This document shows, piece after piece, positions 8,060 through 17,170 of a stretch of 33,052 nucleotides of DNA. The number at the start of each line of letters is the position of its first letter. Position 1 is the stretch's first letter. Both the position numbers and the translations under genes were made by a program. Under the pieces are notes generated by a model. It ran no database searches. It was given only the letters and a program-made list of their open reading frames with translations, and was not told the DNA's origin. The stretch lies in contig CANRFI010000008.1 of assembly GCA_947629855.1 (NCBI GenBank), forward strand, positions 1 to 33,052, in the 5' to 3' direction. Source of the DNA: an uncultured Clostridia bacterium (lineage in GTDB: Bacteria; Bacillota_A; Clostridia; TANB77; CAG-508).

Positions 8060-8768
8060 TTATTCTTTTATTTCTTTTGCAAGTTTACTGATTGCTTTTG
8101 TTTCAATTCTAGATACATAAGAACGAGATATTCCCATCATTTTTGCTATTTCATTTTGTGTTTTTGGTTTATGACCTCCAAGTCCAAATCTTAGTTCTAA
8201 AATTGTTCTTTCTCTATCTTTCAATATTTCTTTCATTTTTTGATATAGTATTTTTATTTTCATCTTAATATCTACTTCTTCTTCAATTGTTCTTTCATTA
8301 TTTTCTAAAACTTCTTGAAGTGTTACTATATTATCGTCTTTGTCTTTTCCAATTGGTTCATTTAAATATACTTCTGCTCCTAACTTTTTTGTTGCTCTTA
8401 AGTGCATTAAAATTTCATTGTCAATACAGCGAGATACATATGTAGAAAGTCTAGCTCCTTTTTTTGCATCAAAACTATTAATTCCTTTTATTAGTCCTAC
8501 TGTTCCTATTGATATTAAATCATCTTGATCAACATTTGTAGTACTATATTTTTTGGCTACGTGAGCTACTAATCTTAAGTTTCTTTCGATTAAAATGTTT
8601 CTTGCCTCATCATCTCCTTTTGCCATCTGCTCTAAACAATTTTTTTCCTCTTCTTGTGTTAATGGTTCTGGAAATAAATTTCCTCCTTGAATATATCCGA
8701 ACGACAAATACTGCAGACTTTAGAAATTCTAAAAAACCTAAAATACCTGTCATACAAAGCGATAGCAA
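8060..8768 (-). CDS. sigK: Sporulation sigma factor SigK with pro-sequence (read through one CGG +1 site)
   Basis: About 235 residues. Late mother-cell sigma factor. Visible: hydrophobic pro-sequence (1-24); region 2 with ARNILIERNLRLVAHVAKKY, DLISIGTVGLIKGI and ARLSTYVSRCIDNEILMHLR; region 4 with LRFGLGG and the ISRSYVSRIETKA helix-turn-helix. CGG at 8697-8699 divides pro-sequence from body: GTC GTT, skip C, GGA TAT ATT gives VFVVGYIQGG. In B. subtilis pro-sigma-K is cut between Ser20 and Tyr21 (VFLVS/YVKNN); here the shifted glycine (Gly24) is the residue just before the matching Tyr25. The start is uncertain: TTG at 8768 is preferred because GGAGGT lies 9 bases upstream; ATG at 8798 has no such site. 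The gene is intact, with no skin element. A TGATTA-type palindrome and a sigma-E-like -10 (CATATAAT, 8807-8814 on the minus strand) lie upstream. Confidence 0.92.
8697..8699 (-). other. CGG +1 recoding site in sigK (Gly24)
   Basis: Context GTT CGG A. In frame with the pro-sequence; skipping C gives GGA and enters the sigma-factor frame at the pro/mature boundary. Confidence 0.88.
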
Positions 8769-8860
8769 TATAAATGCACCTCCATTTTTACCTCTCATAT
8801 AATCAAATTATATGATTAATAAATTTGAAAAGTGCATGACCTTTTGTATTTTCTCTATTT

Positions 8861-9634
8861 TTATGCACCTATAATGTTATATCCATTATCTGCATAAACA
8901 ATTTGACCTGTAATTGCTTCTGACATAGGACTTAATAAAAACGTTACTACATTGCCAACTTGATAAGTTGTAACATTTTTATGCAATGGTGCTTTTTCCT
9001 CTATTATATTTAAAACTGAATTAAAATCTTTAATTCCTTTTGCAGATAGTGTTTTAATTGGTCCTGCTGAAACAGCATTTACTCTCATCTGTTCTCTTCC
9101 TAAATTTTCTGCTAAATATCTTACACTTGTCTCTAATGCCGCTTTTGCAACTCCCATTACATTATAACTGTCAATTACTTTAGTTGATCCATAATATGTT
9201 AATGTAACTAAACTTGCATTTTCATTTAATAAATCTAATTCTTTTGCCATTCTTGCTACCAATACAAATGAATAACTACTAACATCACAAGCATGAGCAT
9301 ACCCTTCTTTGCTTGTATAGATAAAATCATTATGTAAGTCTTCTGTATTTGCGTGTGCTATTGCATGTACAATACCATCTATTTTTCCATTTTCGTCTTT
9401 TATGTTTGTAAATACTTTTTTCACTAATTCATCTTCTGAGGCTCCATCTAAAACATATGCTTTACTTCCTTTAAATTCAGAAATTAGTTCTTCTATTTTA
9501 TCCTTATTTTCCTCTCCCATATATGTAAAAATAAGTTTTGCTCCATTTTCATATGCAGATTTTGCAATTCCAAAAGCAATACTCCACTTGTTTCTAATTC
9601 CCATAATTAATATTTTCTTTCCTTCTAATAACAT
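8861..9634 (-). CDS. fabI: Enoyl-[acyl-carrier-protein] reductase, FabI type
   Basis: 257 residues. Reduces trans-2-enoyl-ACP with NAD(P)H, the last step of each fatty-acid elongation round. Short-chain dehydrogenase fold with the FabI-specific nucleotide motif GIRNKWSIAFGIAKS (12-26) and the Tyr-x6-Lys active site (Tyr157, Lys164, with Tyr148 in TYYGS). Length is normal for FabI. The start is ATG at 9634, because AGGAGG lies 7 bases before it and overlaps the accA stop codon; an upstream in-frame start would fall inside accA. Last gene of the operon. Many clostridial FAS clusters use the flavoprotein FabK instead. No CGG codon. Confidence 0.93.
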   Translation of the reverse strand: MLLEGKKILIMGIRNKWSIAFGIAKSAYENGAKLIFTYMGEENKDKIEELISEFKGSKAYVLDGASEDELVKKVFTNIKDENGKIDGIVHAIAHANTEDLHNDFIYTSKEGYAHACDVSSYSFVLVARMAKELDLLNENASLVTLTYYGSTKVIDSYNVMGVAKAALETSVRYLAENLGREQMRVNAVSAGPIKTLSAKGIKDFNSVLNIIEEKAPLHKNVTTYQVGNVVTFLLSPMSEAITGQIVYADNGYNIIGA

Positions 9635-9635
9635 T

Positions 9636-10445
9636 TTAAATCCTCCTATATTCACCCATTTTTCTAAATTTTTGATAACGTTGTTCAGTTAATTCATCTG
9701 GTGTCATATTTTTCATCTGTTCTAATTCATTTAATATTTCCTTTTTTAAATTTTGGGCTGTCTTTTTAAAATTTTCTTCTTTTTCACCTTTCGGTTCTTT
9801 TATTATTTTATCTATTATTTTTAATTCATATAAATCCTTTGCTGTTAGTTTCATTTTTTCTGCCGCTTCCTTTGTTCTAGAAGAATCTTTCCATAAGATA
9901 CTTGCATAACCTTCTGGAGATAATATAGAATAAATAGCATTTTCTAACATAAATACTCTATTTCCAACTCCTAAAGCAAGTGCTCCTCCGGCTAGATCCT
10001 TCGCCTATTACAATTGCAATTACTGGTACTTTTATTTTTGCAAGTTCTAACATAGATTTTGCAATTGCTTCTCCGTTGTCCTCTTTCTTCTGCTCCAATA
10101 CCTGGATATGCTCCTTTTGTATCTATAAAAGTAATAACTGGTCTTTTAAATTTTTCTGCTTGACCGCATAAACCTAATTGCTTTTCTATATGCTTCTGGA
10201 TTTGGCATACCAAAATTTCTTTCAATATTTTCTTTTGTTGTCCTACCTTTTTGTTCTGCTATAATTGTAAAATTTTGTTCATTAATTCTTGCTAATCCAC
10301 ATACAATTGATTTATCATCTTTAAAATTTCTATCTCCGTGTAGTTCAATAAATTCATCAAATATTTCTTCAATATAATCTAAAGATGTTTTTCTTTTTGG
10401 GTCTCTTGCTATTTCTACTTTTTCCCAAGCTGTTAGCTCTTTCAT
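9636..10445 (-). CDS. accA: Acetyl-CoA carboxylase carboxyltransferase subunit alpha (read through three CGG +1 sites)
   Basis: 268 residues after three rejoinings. With AccD it transfers the carboxyl group from biotin to acetyl-CoA, giving malonyl-CoA. Sequence runs [37 protein letters not shown], (Gly94) [29 protein letters not shown], (Gly124) [27 protein letters not shown], (Gly152) GALALGVGN, then [12 protein letters not shown]. These are the standard AccA blocks in order. Each parenthesised glycine comes from CGG read +1; without the shift four overlapping or disjoint pieces remain. It is on the short side compared with ~315-325 residues in B. subtilis or S. aureus, lacking an N-terminal extension. 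Start: ATG at 10445 with GAGGTG. The stop codon overlaps the fabI ribosome-binding site. Confidence 0.95.
9988..9990 (-). other. CGG +1 recoding site in accA (Gly152)
   Basis: Context AGC CGG A. Skipping C gives GGA GGA GCA and restores GEGSSGGALALG, a near-invariant AccA block. Confidence 0.9.
10073..10075 (-). other. CGG +1 recoding site in accA (Gly124)
   Basis: Context CAA CGG A. Skipping C gives GGA GAA GCA and restores AEERGQGEAIA of AccA. Confidence 0.9.
10164..10166 (-). other. CGG +1 recoding site in accA (Gly94)
   Basis: Context ATG CGG T. Skipping C gives GGT CAA GCA and joins KAIRFM to [13 protein letters not shown]. The preceding ATG means tRNA-Met would have to slip onto TGC if the P-site moved, which is not plausible. 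Confidence 0.88.
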
Positions 10446-10497
10446 TTTTACTTCACCTCTTTTTATTAAAAATTGTCAAAAAAATTCCTATATATTT

Positions 10498-11340
10498 TTA
10501 ATTTTTGCAAGACAATTTTATTAATCTATATAGAGTATCTTTTAATTCTTTTCTTTCTACAATTTTATCAATAAATCCATGTTCTAACAAAAATTCTGCT
10601 GTTTGAAATCCTTCTGGCAAACTTTCGCCAATTGTTTGTTCAATTACTCTTGGTCCTGCAAATCCTATCATAGCACCTGGTTCTGCTAAAATAACATCAG
10701 CTAAACTTGCAAATGAAGCTGTAACTCCTCCATAGGTTGGATCTGTTAAAACTGAAATATATAATAGTCCTGCTTCATTTAATTTTGAAATTGCTGCTGT
10801 GGTTTTTGCCATTTGCATAAGAGAAATAATTCCCTCTTGCATTCTTGCTCCACCAGATACACAAAATATAATTATTGGAATCTTCAATTCTATTGCTTTT
10901 TCTATACTATATGTGATTTTTTCGCCTACTACAACTCCCATACTACCCATTAGAAAGCCACTATCCATTACACAAATCACAACTTCTTCTCCGTTAATTT
11001 TGCCAATTCCACTGCTTACTGCTTCTTGGATTCCTGTTTTTTCTCTTATTGCTTTTATTTTCTTAGGATAATCTTCTAATCCCAATGGATTTGTTGTATC
11101 TATGTCTAAATCAAATCTCTTATAAGTTCCTTCATCTATAATTGTTTCTAATCTTTTATTTATATGCATTCTAAAATAACTGCCACAATTTGGACAAATA
11201 CTATAATTTTTTCTTACATCTTCTTTATATAAAATCTCTTTACATTTATCACATTTAATCCATTTTCCAACTTGTATATCAACTTTATTTTCTGTTCTTT
11301 TAGCTGTTGGTTCTCTTTTTTTTATTTTATCAACAATCAA
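10498..11340 (-). CDS. accD: Acetyl-CoA carboxylase carboxyltransferase subunit beta
   Basis: About 280 residues. Partner of AccA in the carboxyltransferase. Visible: an N-terminal four-cysteine zinc ribbon (CDKC ... CPNC, about 33-55), then the carboxyltransferase domain with [70 protein letters not shown]. The start is not settled. TTG at 11340 is the annotated choice but has no ribosome-binding site near it; AAAGGAG overlapping the accC stop (about 11376-11382) would suit a slightly longer protein starting at a non-ATG codon after the in-frame stop near 11365. No in-frame CGG; two CGG trinucleotides are out of frame. Confidence 0.93.
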   Translation of the reverse strand: MIVDKIKKREPTAKRTENKVDIQVGKWIKCDKCKEILYKEDVRKNYSICPNCGSYFRMHINKRLETIIDEGTYKRFDLDIDTTNPLGLEDYPKKIKAIREKTGIQEAVSSGIGKINGEEVVICVMDSGFLMGSMGVVVGEKITYSIEKAIELKIPIIIFCVSGGARMQEGIISLMQMAKTTAAISKLNEAGLLYISVLTDPTYGGVTASFASLADVILAEPGAMIGFAGPRVIEQTIGESLPEGFQTAEFLLEHGFIDKIVERKELKDTLYRLIKLSCKN

Positions 11341-11371
11341 TTTTTTATTTTCACTATTAATTTAAAAATAG

Positions 11372-12728
11372 CTACTTCTCCTTTTTACAATTTAATATCT
11401 CCTTTTCAATAAATGATGTATCAAAATTTCCTCGAATAAAATTAGGATTTCGGATAATCGAAAATAGGAAATCAACATTAGTATCAATGCCTTCTATTAC
11501 TGTTTCTTCCAAAGCTCTTTTCATTTTGCTAATTGCTTCGTTTCTCGTATCTCCATAAGTTATAATTTTTGCAATCATAGAATCGTAATTAGGAGGAATA
11601 GTGTATCCTTCATAAATAGCTGTATCAATTCTTATTCCATTGCCACCTGGTAAATTTAATCCAGTAATAGTTCCTGGAGATGGCATAAAATTTTTTTCCG
11701 GTTTTTCTGCATTAATTCTACATTCAATACTATGTCCGCCTAAATTCTATATTTTTTTGTTTTATTTTTATTTCTTCTCCAGCCGCAATTCTAATTTGTG
11801 TTTTTACTATATCTATCCCTGTTCTAACTTCAGTTATTGGATGTTCTACTTGAATTCTTGTATTCATCTCCATAAAATAGAAATTTTTATTTTTATCTAC
11901 TAAGAACTCAACTGTTCCACAACTTGTATAACCAGAAACTTTTGCAACCTTAATTGCCACTTCTCCCATCTTATTTCTTAATTTATCATCAATAGCAGTT
12001 GATGGTGTTTCTTCCATTATTTTTTGATTTTTACGTTGAATTGAACAATCCCTTTCTCCTAGATGAATTACATTTCCATATTCATCTGCTAATATTTGTA
12101 TTTCTATATGTCTTGGATTTTCAATAAATTTTTCTATATAAATTTCATCATCATTAAAAGAAAGTTTTGCTTCTTGCTTTACAATGTTATAATTATCTTC
12201 TAATTCTTCTTGAGATTTAGCTATTCTAATTCCTTTGCCTCCTCCTCCACTTGCTGCTTTTAACATAATTGGATATCCTATTTCATTTGCTATTTTTATT
12301 GCATCTTTTAATCCTTTAATACTACCATTTGAACCAGGAATAACAGGTATTCCATTTTTTTTCATTAATTCTTTGCTATTCGATTTATTGCCCATTAATT
12401 CAATTACTTTGTAAGATGGTCCTATAAATTTAATATTAGATTCTTCACATATTTTTGCAAATTGACTATTTTCTGATAAAAATCCAAAACCTGGATGTAT
12501 GCTATCTGCTTTTGTAATATTTGCTGCTTCTATAATATTTTTAAAATTTAGATAACTTTTTCGCGGATCAGAAGGTCCTATGCATATTGCTTCATCAGCT
12601 AATCGAGTATGCATTGCATCTTTATCTGCTTCTGAATAAACAGCTACTGTTTTTATATTCATTTCTTTACAAGCTCTTATAATACGAACTGCAATTTCTC
12701 CACGATTAGCAATTAAAATTTTGTTCAT
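11372..12728 (-). CDS. accC: Acetyl-CoA carboxylase, biotin carboxylase subunit (read through one CGG +1 site)
   Basis: 451 residues after rejoining, the usual AccC length. Carboxylates AccB-bound biotin using ATP and bicarbonate. Domains in order: N-terminal Rossmann-like part (IANRGEIAVRIIRACKEM, 5-22), ATP-grasp with the glycine-rich loop ASGGGGKGIRI and EMNTRIQVEHPITE, and the C-terminal biotin-carboxylase domain. The frame changes at CGG (11736-11738): IEFR, skip C, GGA CAT AGT gives the conserved RGHSIECRINAENP. Zero frame stops two codons later. Start: ATG at 12728 with AGAGGTAAA. Downstream of fabZ, upstream of accD. Confidence 0.96.
11736..11738 (-). other. CGG +1 recoding site in accC (Gly331)
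   Basis: Context AGG CGG A. Skipping C gives GGA CAT and restores FRGHSIECRINAENP, the start of the C-terminal domain. In zero frame a TAG follows two codons later. Confidence 0.9.
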
Positions 12729-12759
12729 TTCTTTTACCTCTCTTTATGAAATTATAACT

Positions 12760-13182
12760 TTATACAACTGCAAAAGTTAATTCTCCTTTTGCCACTATTT
12801 TTTCATCTACTGTTGCAATCGCTTCACCAATTCCAATTGGTCCTTTTTGCTTTATAATTTTTACTTCTAATTTTAATCTATCACCTGGTACAACCATTTT
12901 CTTGAACTTCATTTTATCAATTCCACCAAACAAAGCATTTTTTCCTTTATTTTCTTCTACACTTAAAATGGCAACTGCTCCAGTTTGAGCTAAACTTTCT
13001 GTAATTAGTACTCCTGGCATAATAGGATTTCCTGGAAAATGTCCTTTAAAATACCATTCTTGGCTATTTACATTTTTATAAGCTACTGCACTTTCTCCTG
13101 GGATGTAACTTTCTACTTCATCTATCATTAAAAATGGCTCTCTTTGTGGAATAATCTTTTTTATTTCTTCTTTGCTTAACAT
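12760..13182 (-). CDS. fabZ: 3-hydroxyacyl-[acyl-carrier-protein] dehydratase FabZ
   Basis: 140 residues, hot-dog fold. Dehydrates 3-hydroxyacyl-ACP to trans-2-enoyl-ACP. Catalytic His48 and Glu62 sit in HFPGNPIMPGVLITESLAQ. The N-terminal IPQREPFLMIDEV block is typical. Start: ATG at 13182 with AGAGGTAA. Between accB and accC, the usual Firmicutes order. No CGG at all. Confidence 0.95.
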   Translation of the reverse strand: MLSKEEIKKIIPQREPFLMIDEVESYIPGESAVAYKNVNSQEWYFKGHFPGNPIMPGVLITESLAQTGAVAILSVEENKGKNALFGGIDKMKFKKMVVPGDRLKLEVKIIKQKGPIGIGEAIATVDEKIVAKGELTFAVV

Positions 13183-13213
13183 TTTAAATTACCTCTTTCT
13201 TTGCTTTATATTT

Positions 13214-13648
13214 TTACTCTATTACAAATAAAGGCTTTCCATATTCTACAGCTTCTCCATCTTTTACTAGAATTTCTTTAATTTCTCCATCAAATTCTGA
13301 TTCAATCTCATTCATTAGTTTCATAGCCTCTACAATACAAAGTACATCACCTTTTTTTACTTTTTGCCCTAAACTCACATAAGGATTGCTATTTGGAGAT
13401 GATTTTGAATAAAATGTTCCTACCATTGGAGATTTTACAATATTTCCTTTTGGTAACTCTTCCTCCTCTGTATTAGTTTCTGAATTTTCTTTAGTAATTA
13501 CTACTTGATTATTTTCTTGCACAGGCATAACTTTTTTATCTTCTTTTTTCATAGTAATTTTAGTACCATCTGGAAAATCAATTTCTAAATCTGTTAGTTT
13601 AGAATTTCCCATATCATCCATTAATTGTTTTATTTTTTCATATTCCAT
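13214..13648 (-). CDS. accB: Acetyl-CoA carboxylase biotin carboxyl carrier protein
   Basis: 144 residues. N-terminal helical segment, an acidic/hydrophilic linker (about 40-68), then the biotinyl domain with [10 protein letters not shown] and the biotin-attachment motif EAMKLMNE (Lys110). Substrate of the BirA encoded upstream in the same operon. Start: ATG at 13648 with AGGAGG. Twelve bases after the fabF stop codon. Confidence 0.96.
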   Translation of the reverse strand: MEYEKIKQLMDDMGNSKLTDLEIDFPDGTKITMKKEDKKVMPVQENNQVVITKENSETNTEEEELPKGNIVKSPMVGTFYSKSSPNSNPYVSLGQKVKKGDVLCIVEAMKLMNEIESEFDGEIKEILVKDGEAVEYGKPLFVIE

Positions 13649-13660
13649 TTTAAATTCCTC

Positions 13661-14901
13661 CTATTTTTCATATTTCTTAAAAAGAATACTACTATTGTGT
13701 CCTCCAAATCCCAATGAATTTGACATAGCAATTTTTATTTCTTTGCTTCTTGGTTCATTTGGTACAATATCTAAATCACATTCTTCATCTTTTTCTTTAT
13801 AATTAATAGTTGGTGGAACTATTTTGTTTTCAATAGCTTTTATGCAAAATATTGCTTCTATTGCTCCTGTTGCTCCTAATAAATGACCTGTATTTCCTTT
13901 TGTAGAACTTATCATTACTGTTTTACTTGCTTTTCCCAAAGCTTTTTTTATTGCCATAGTTTCAAAAGAATCGTTTAAATGTGTAGATGTACCATGTGCA
14001 TTTATATAATCAATATCTTCTGGTTTTATTTTGGCATCTTCAATTGCTCTTTTCATTGCTCTTGCTCCACCTTCTCCTTCTGGTGCTGGAGAAGTAATAT
14101 GATAACTATCAGATGTTGCTCCATATCCAATTATTTCTGCATATATTTTAGCTTTTCTTTTTATAGCATGTTCCAAATCTTCTAATACTAAAATTGCTGC
14201 TCCTTCTCCCATAACAAATCCTGTTCTTTCTTTATCAAATGGGATACTTGCTCTATTTTTATCTGTGCTTTGAGATAATGCCTTCATATTCTCGAATCCA
14301 GCAATTCCAAGTTCACAAATAGAACTTTCTGTTCCGACCAGCAAGAATAACATCTTCTGAGCCATATTTAATAGTTCTATATGCTTCTCCTATTGCATTT
14401 GTAGATGATGCACAAGCTGTTACAATTGAAATAGATTCTCCTTTTAATCCTAAATCAATTGAAATATTTCCTGCTGCCATATTTGCAATTGACATTGGAA
14501 TAAACATAGGTGATACTCTGTTGTTTCCTTTTATATAGTTTATTTCTGCTTGTTCTTGAATAGTTTTTAACCCTCCTATTCCAGAACTTACAAATATTCC
14601 GAGTTCTTTCAAAGTCTGTATTTTCTTGTGTTATTCCACTATCTTTGAAGGCTTCTCTTGCTGCAATAATTGCAAATTGAGAACTTCTATCCAATCTTCT
14701 TGATTGTTTTACATCTAAATATTCTGCTGGATCAAAGTTTTTTACTTCAGCAGCTAACTTTGTTTTAAAATTAGTTGTATCAAATAAAGTAATTTCATCT
14801 ATACCACATTTTTTATTTTTAATACTTTCCCATGTTTCTTGTAGGTTATTTCCTATTGGATTAATAGTACCCATTCCTGTAATTACAACTCTTTTTTCCA
14901 T
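13661..14901 (-). CDS. fabF: 3-oxoacyl-[acyl-carrier-protein] synthase II (read through two CGG +1 sites)
   Basis: 412 residues after two rejoinings, the normal KASII length. Condenses malonyl-ACP with acyl-ACP. Cys-His-His site: Cys in [18 protein letters not shown], His in [14 protein letters not shown], His in [15 protein letters not shown]. The first site (CGG 14599-14601) joins FERT to Gly101[10 protein letters not shown]. The second (CGG 14334-14336) joins DVILAG to Gly189[13 protein letters not shown], giving the family AGGTE motif. In zero frame each piece ends within a few dozen codons at most. The start is taken as the ATG at 14901, 9-10 bases after GGGAG; the ATG at 14910 is too close to it. 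Confidence 0.96.
14334..14336 (-). other. CGG +1 recoding site in fabF (Gly189)
   Basis: Context GGT CGG A. Skipping C gives GCT GGT GGA ACA GAA, the conserved AGGTE of KASII. Confidence 0.9.
14599..14601 (-). other. CGG +1 recoding site in fabF (Gly101)
   Basis: Context ACT CGG A. Skipping C gives [13 protein letters not shown], matching the conserved GxxxSSGIGG stretch of FabF. Confidence 0.9.
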
Positions 14902-14917
14902 CTTACTCATACTCCCT

Positions 14918-15652
14918 TTACATTAACATTCCGCCATCTATATTAATTACCTGTCCTGTTATATAAGAACTATCTTCTGATGCTAAAAATTTTACAACAT
15001 TAGCTACATCTTCTGGCTTTCCTAATCTTCTTAAAGGAATTGTTTTTGCAATTTCTTCTTTTACTTCTTCTTTTAATACATCTGTCATATTTGTTTGAAT
15101 AAAACCTGGTGCTACTGCATTTACTAATATATTTCTTGAAGCTACTTCTTTTGCTAAACTTTTTGTAAATCCTATAATTCCTGCCTTTGATGCTGAATAG
15201 TTAGTTTGACCTGCATTTCCTGATATTCCTACAACAGATGATATGTTAATAATTCTTCCGCTTTTTGACTTTATCATATGCTTTATAACATTTTGTGTCA
15301 TATTAAAAGTTCCTACTAAATTAACATCAATTACTTGTTCAAAATCTTCTTTTTGCATCCTCATTAATAACATATCTTTTGTCATACCTGCATTATTAAC
15401 TAAAACATCTATTTTTTCAAATTGTTCTATTGTTTTTTTTACTATATTTTCACATTGTTCAAAATTAGAAATGTCTCCTTTTACAGATAGATATTCCACT
15501 CCGATTTCTTGTATTTCTTTTTCAGTTTTAGCTAAATCTTCATTTTCTTTTCTATAATTTAAAGCTATGTTATACCCTTCTTTTGCAAGTGTAAGAGCAA
15601 TTTGTTTTCCAATTCCTCTTGTTGCTCCTGTAATTAAAGCTACTTTTTTCAT
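14918..15652 (-). CDS. fabG: 3-oxoacyl-[acyl-carrier-protein] reductase FabG
   Basis: 244 residues, classical short-chain dehydrogenase. Reduces 3-ketoacyl-ACP with NADPH. Motifs: GATRGIG (9-15), NNAG (86-89), Ser139, and Tyr152/Lys156 in YSASKAG. C-terminal VINIDGGML is typical. The start is the ATG at 15652, with AAGGAGG 7-8 bases upstream; a TTG 18 bases upstream is inside that ribosome-binding region and is not used. Three CGG trinucleotides in the gene are all out of frame (GGC GGA, AGC GGA, ATC GGA) and are read normally. Confidence 0.96.
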   Translation of the reverse strand: MKKVALITGATRGIGKQIALTLAKEGYNIALNYRKENEDLAKTEKEIQEIGVEYLSVKGDISNFEQCENIVKKTIEQFEKIDVLVNNAGMTKDMLLMRMQKEDFEQVIDVNLVGTFNMTQNVIKHMIKSKSGRIINISSVVGISGNAGQTNYSASKAGIIGFTKSLAKEVASRNILVNAVAPGFIQTNMTDVLKEEVKEEIAKTIPLRRLGKPEDVANVVKFLASEDSSYITGQVINIDGGMLM

Positions 15653-15666
15653 TTTAAATTCCTCCT

Positions 15667-16613
15667 TCAATTAACAGATAATTCCTCTATTGCTTTTTCT
15701 AAAATTACTGTATTATTTATTGTTATGATTTTTACATCTTTTTCAAGTGATTTTTTTATTGATGTTACAAAACTAGATAAAGTTTTGCCGAGGTCCTATT
15801 TCAATAAATGTATCTACTCCATTTTCTAACATATATTTTATTGAATCAGACATTTTAGTTGGACTCATAACGTGTTTTGCTAAAATTTCTTTGATATTAT
15901 CTTGCTTTGTATATGGTTTAGCATCTAAATTTTTTATTATTTCTATTTGTGGTAATTTTATCTCTTTATTTTTTAAAAATTCTCCTAATGCTTTTGAAGC
16001 TTCTTCTAATTTTTCAGTATGAAATGGTCCACTTGTTCTTAAAGGTATTACTCTTTTGGCTCCTGCCTTATTCATTAATTGCGTTGCTGAAGCTATTCCA
16101 TTTTTATCTCCAGAAATTGCAACCTGTCCTGGAGAATTATAATTGGCAGGTGTAACAAAACCGTCTACTACCTTTTTACACACTTTTTCTACAGTTTCAT
16201 CATCTAGTCCCAATACTGCTGCCATTGCCCAATCTCCTTTAGGACATAAGTTTTGCATATATTCTCCTCTTTTTTGTACAATTTTTATACCTTCTTCAAA
16301 ATTTAAAGCTTTACCATAAATTAAGCTAGTATACTCTCCTAAGCTTAAGCCACACGACATATTGGCTTTTATTCCTTTCTCCTCTAGAATTTCTAAAATT
16401 GCTAAGCTCATTGTTAAAATACAAATTTGAGTATATTTTGTTTGATTTAAAATTTCTTCTGGACCATCAAAAGAAATTTCTGCAACATCAATTCCAGTTA
16501 TTTTTTTGACATTATTATATATAGCTTTAACTTTGTCATATTTTTCATATAAATCTTTTCCCATTCCGAACAGTTTGTGAACCTTGCCCTGGAAATAAAA
16601 ATGCAGTTTTCAC
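15667..16613 (-). CDS. fabD: Malonyl-CoA:ACP transacylase (read through two CGG +1 sites)
   Basis: 314 residues after two rejoinings (309-317 in model species). Moves malonyl from CoA to ACP. Catalytic Ser in GLSLGEYTSL and His in GPFHTEKLE. The start is a GTG at 16613 overlapping the birA stop codon as GTGA, with AAAGGAG upstream. Reading begins MKTAFLFPGQGSQTV, reaches CGG (16566-16568), skips C and continues GMGKDLYEKY, the textbook FabD N-terminus. Near the end, FIEIGP reaches CGG (15788-15790) and continues GKTLSSFVTSIKKSLEK to a TGA at 15667, again the family ending. Zero frame stops seven codons after the first site. Confidence 0.96.
15788..15790 (-). other. CGG +1 recoding site in fabD (Gly275)
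   Basis: Context CCT CGG C. Skipping C gives GGC AAA ACT and restores EIGPGKTLSSF. It is the only CGGC among the 18 sites. Confidence 0.9.
16566..16568 (-). other. CGG +1 recoding site in fabD (Gly16)
   Basis: Context GTT CGG A, at codon 16. Skipping C gives GQGSQTVGMGKD, the invariant FabD N-terminal motif. Confidence 0.92.
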
Positions 16614-17168
16614 TTAAATCTCTCCTTTAAATTTTTTTCTAATAAATTACAAAATGCTTCTATAAATTCATTTCTTTCTACTTCAATTTCAAATTCATTT
16701 TTTATTGAAGTTGCTATTTTTTCTATTTGTTTATTAAATTTTTCTTGGTTTGTATTTATACCAATACCAATTACAATATATTTTACTTTATTTCCTTGTA
16801 TTTTCGCCTGTGTTAAAATTCCACCTATTTTTTTATTTTTATATACAATATCATTAGGAGATTTTATTTGAAGTTCTATTTTGTATAGTTTTTTAAAAAC
16901 TTCTATAATAATTTCAACAATTTTTATAGTTAATCCATCTATTTTGCTTATATCACATTGATTTGTATTTATATAAATAGAAAATGCAATATTTCCTATT
17001 TTATCTGTATACCATTTTCTTCCATGTGTACCGAATTCCCTTTGTTTGAATATTTGCTACAACAATTTCTCCATTTTTTATTTTATTTTTTTTTATTCTT
17101 CTTAAAATTTCTAATTGGGTAGAATCAATTTCGTCAAAAAAATCTATATTTTTTCCTAATAAGCACAT
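16610..17168 (-). CDS. birA: Biotin-[acetyl-CoA-carboxylase] ligase, minimal form (read through one CGG +1 site)
   Basis: 185 residues after rejoining. Attaches biotin to AccB. Neither half is long enough to stand out as an ORF; I translated both. The N-terminal half starts at ATG 17168 (AAAAGGA upstream) and contains DFFDEIDSTQLEI and NGEIVVANIQTKGI. At CGG (17031-17033) the C is skipped and Gly46-THGRKWYTDK follows, giving the biotinyl-AMP loop GxGTHGRKW. Then come SPNDIVYKNKKIGGILTQ and VIGIGINTN, the conserved WPND/KxxGIL and GIGxN blocks. There is no N-terminal DNA-binding domain, and the usual C-terminal SH3-like domain is missing or reduced. The stop codon overlaps the fabD start. Confidence 0.92.
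17031..17033 (-). other. CGG +1 recoding site in birA (Gly46)
   Basis: Context ATT CGG T. Skipping C gives GGT ACA CAT GGA and builds the biotin-binding GIGTHGRKW loop; zero frame reaches TAA about eleven codons later. Confidence 0.9.
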
Positions 17169-17170
17169 AT

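Noticed and set aside
8610..8798. Independent small membrane protein upstream of sigK
   Set aside because: Its first two-thirds are the SigK pro-sequence; the tail after CGG is the wrong frame of sigK.
9636..10445. accA, and likewise fabF, fabD, accC, typA, rlmN and others, as pseudogenes or fragmented genes
   Set aside because: All breaks are the same single C before a glycine codon, no other lesions occur, and the rebuilt proteins keep every catalytic residue and normal length. Loss of all these essential genes at once is not credible.
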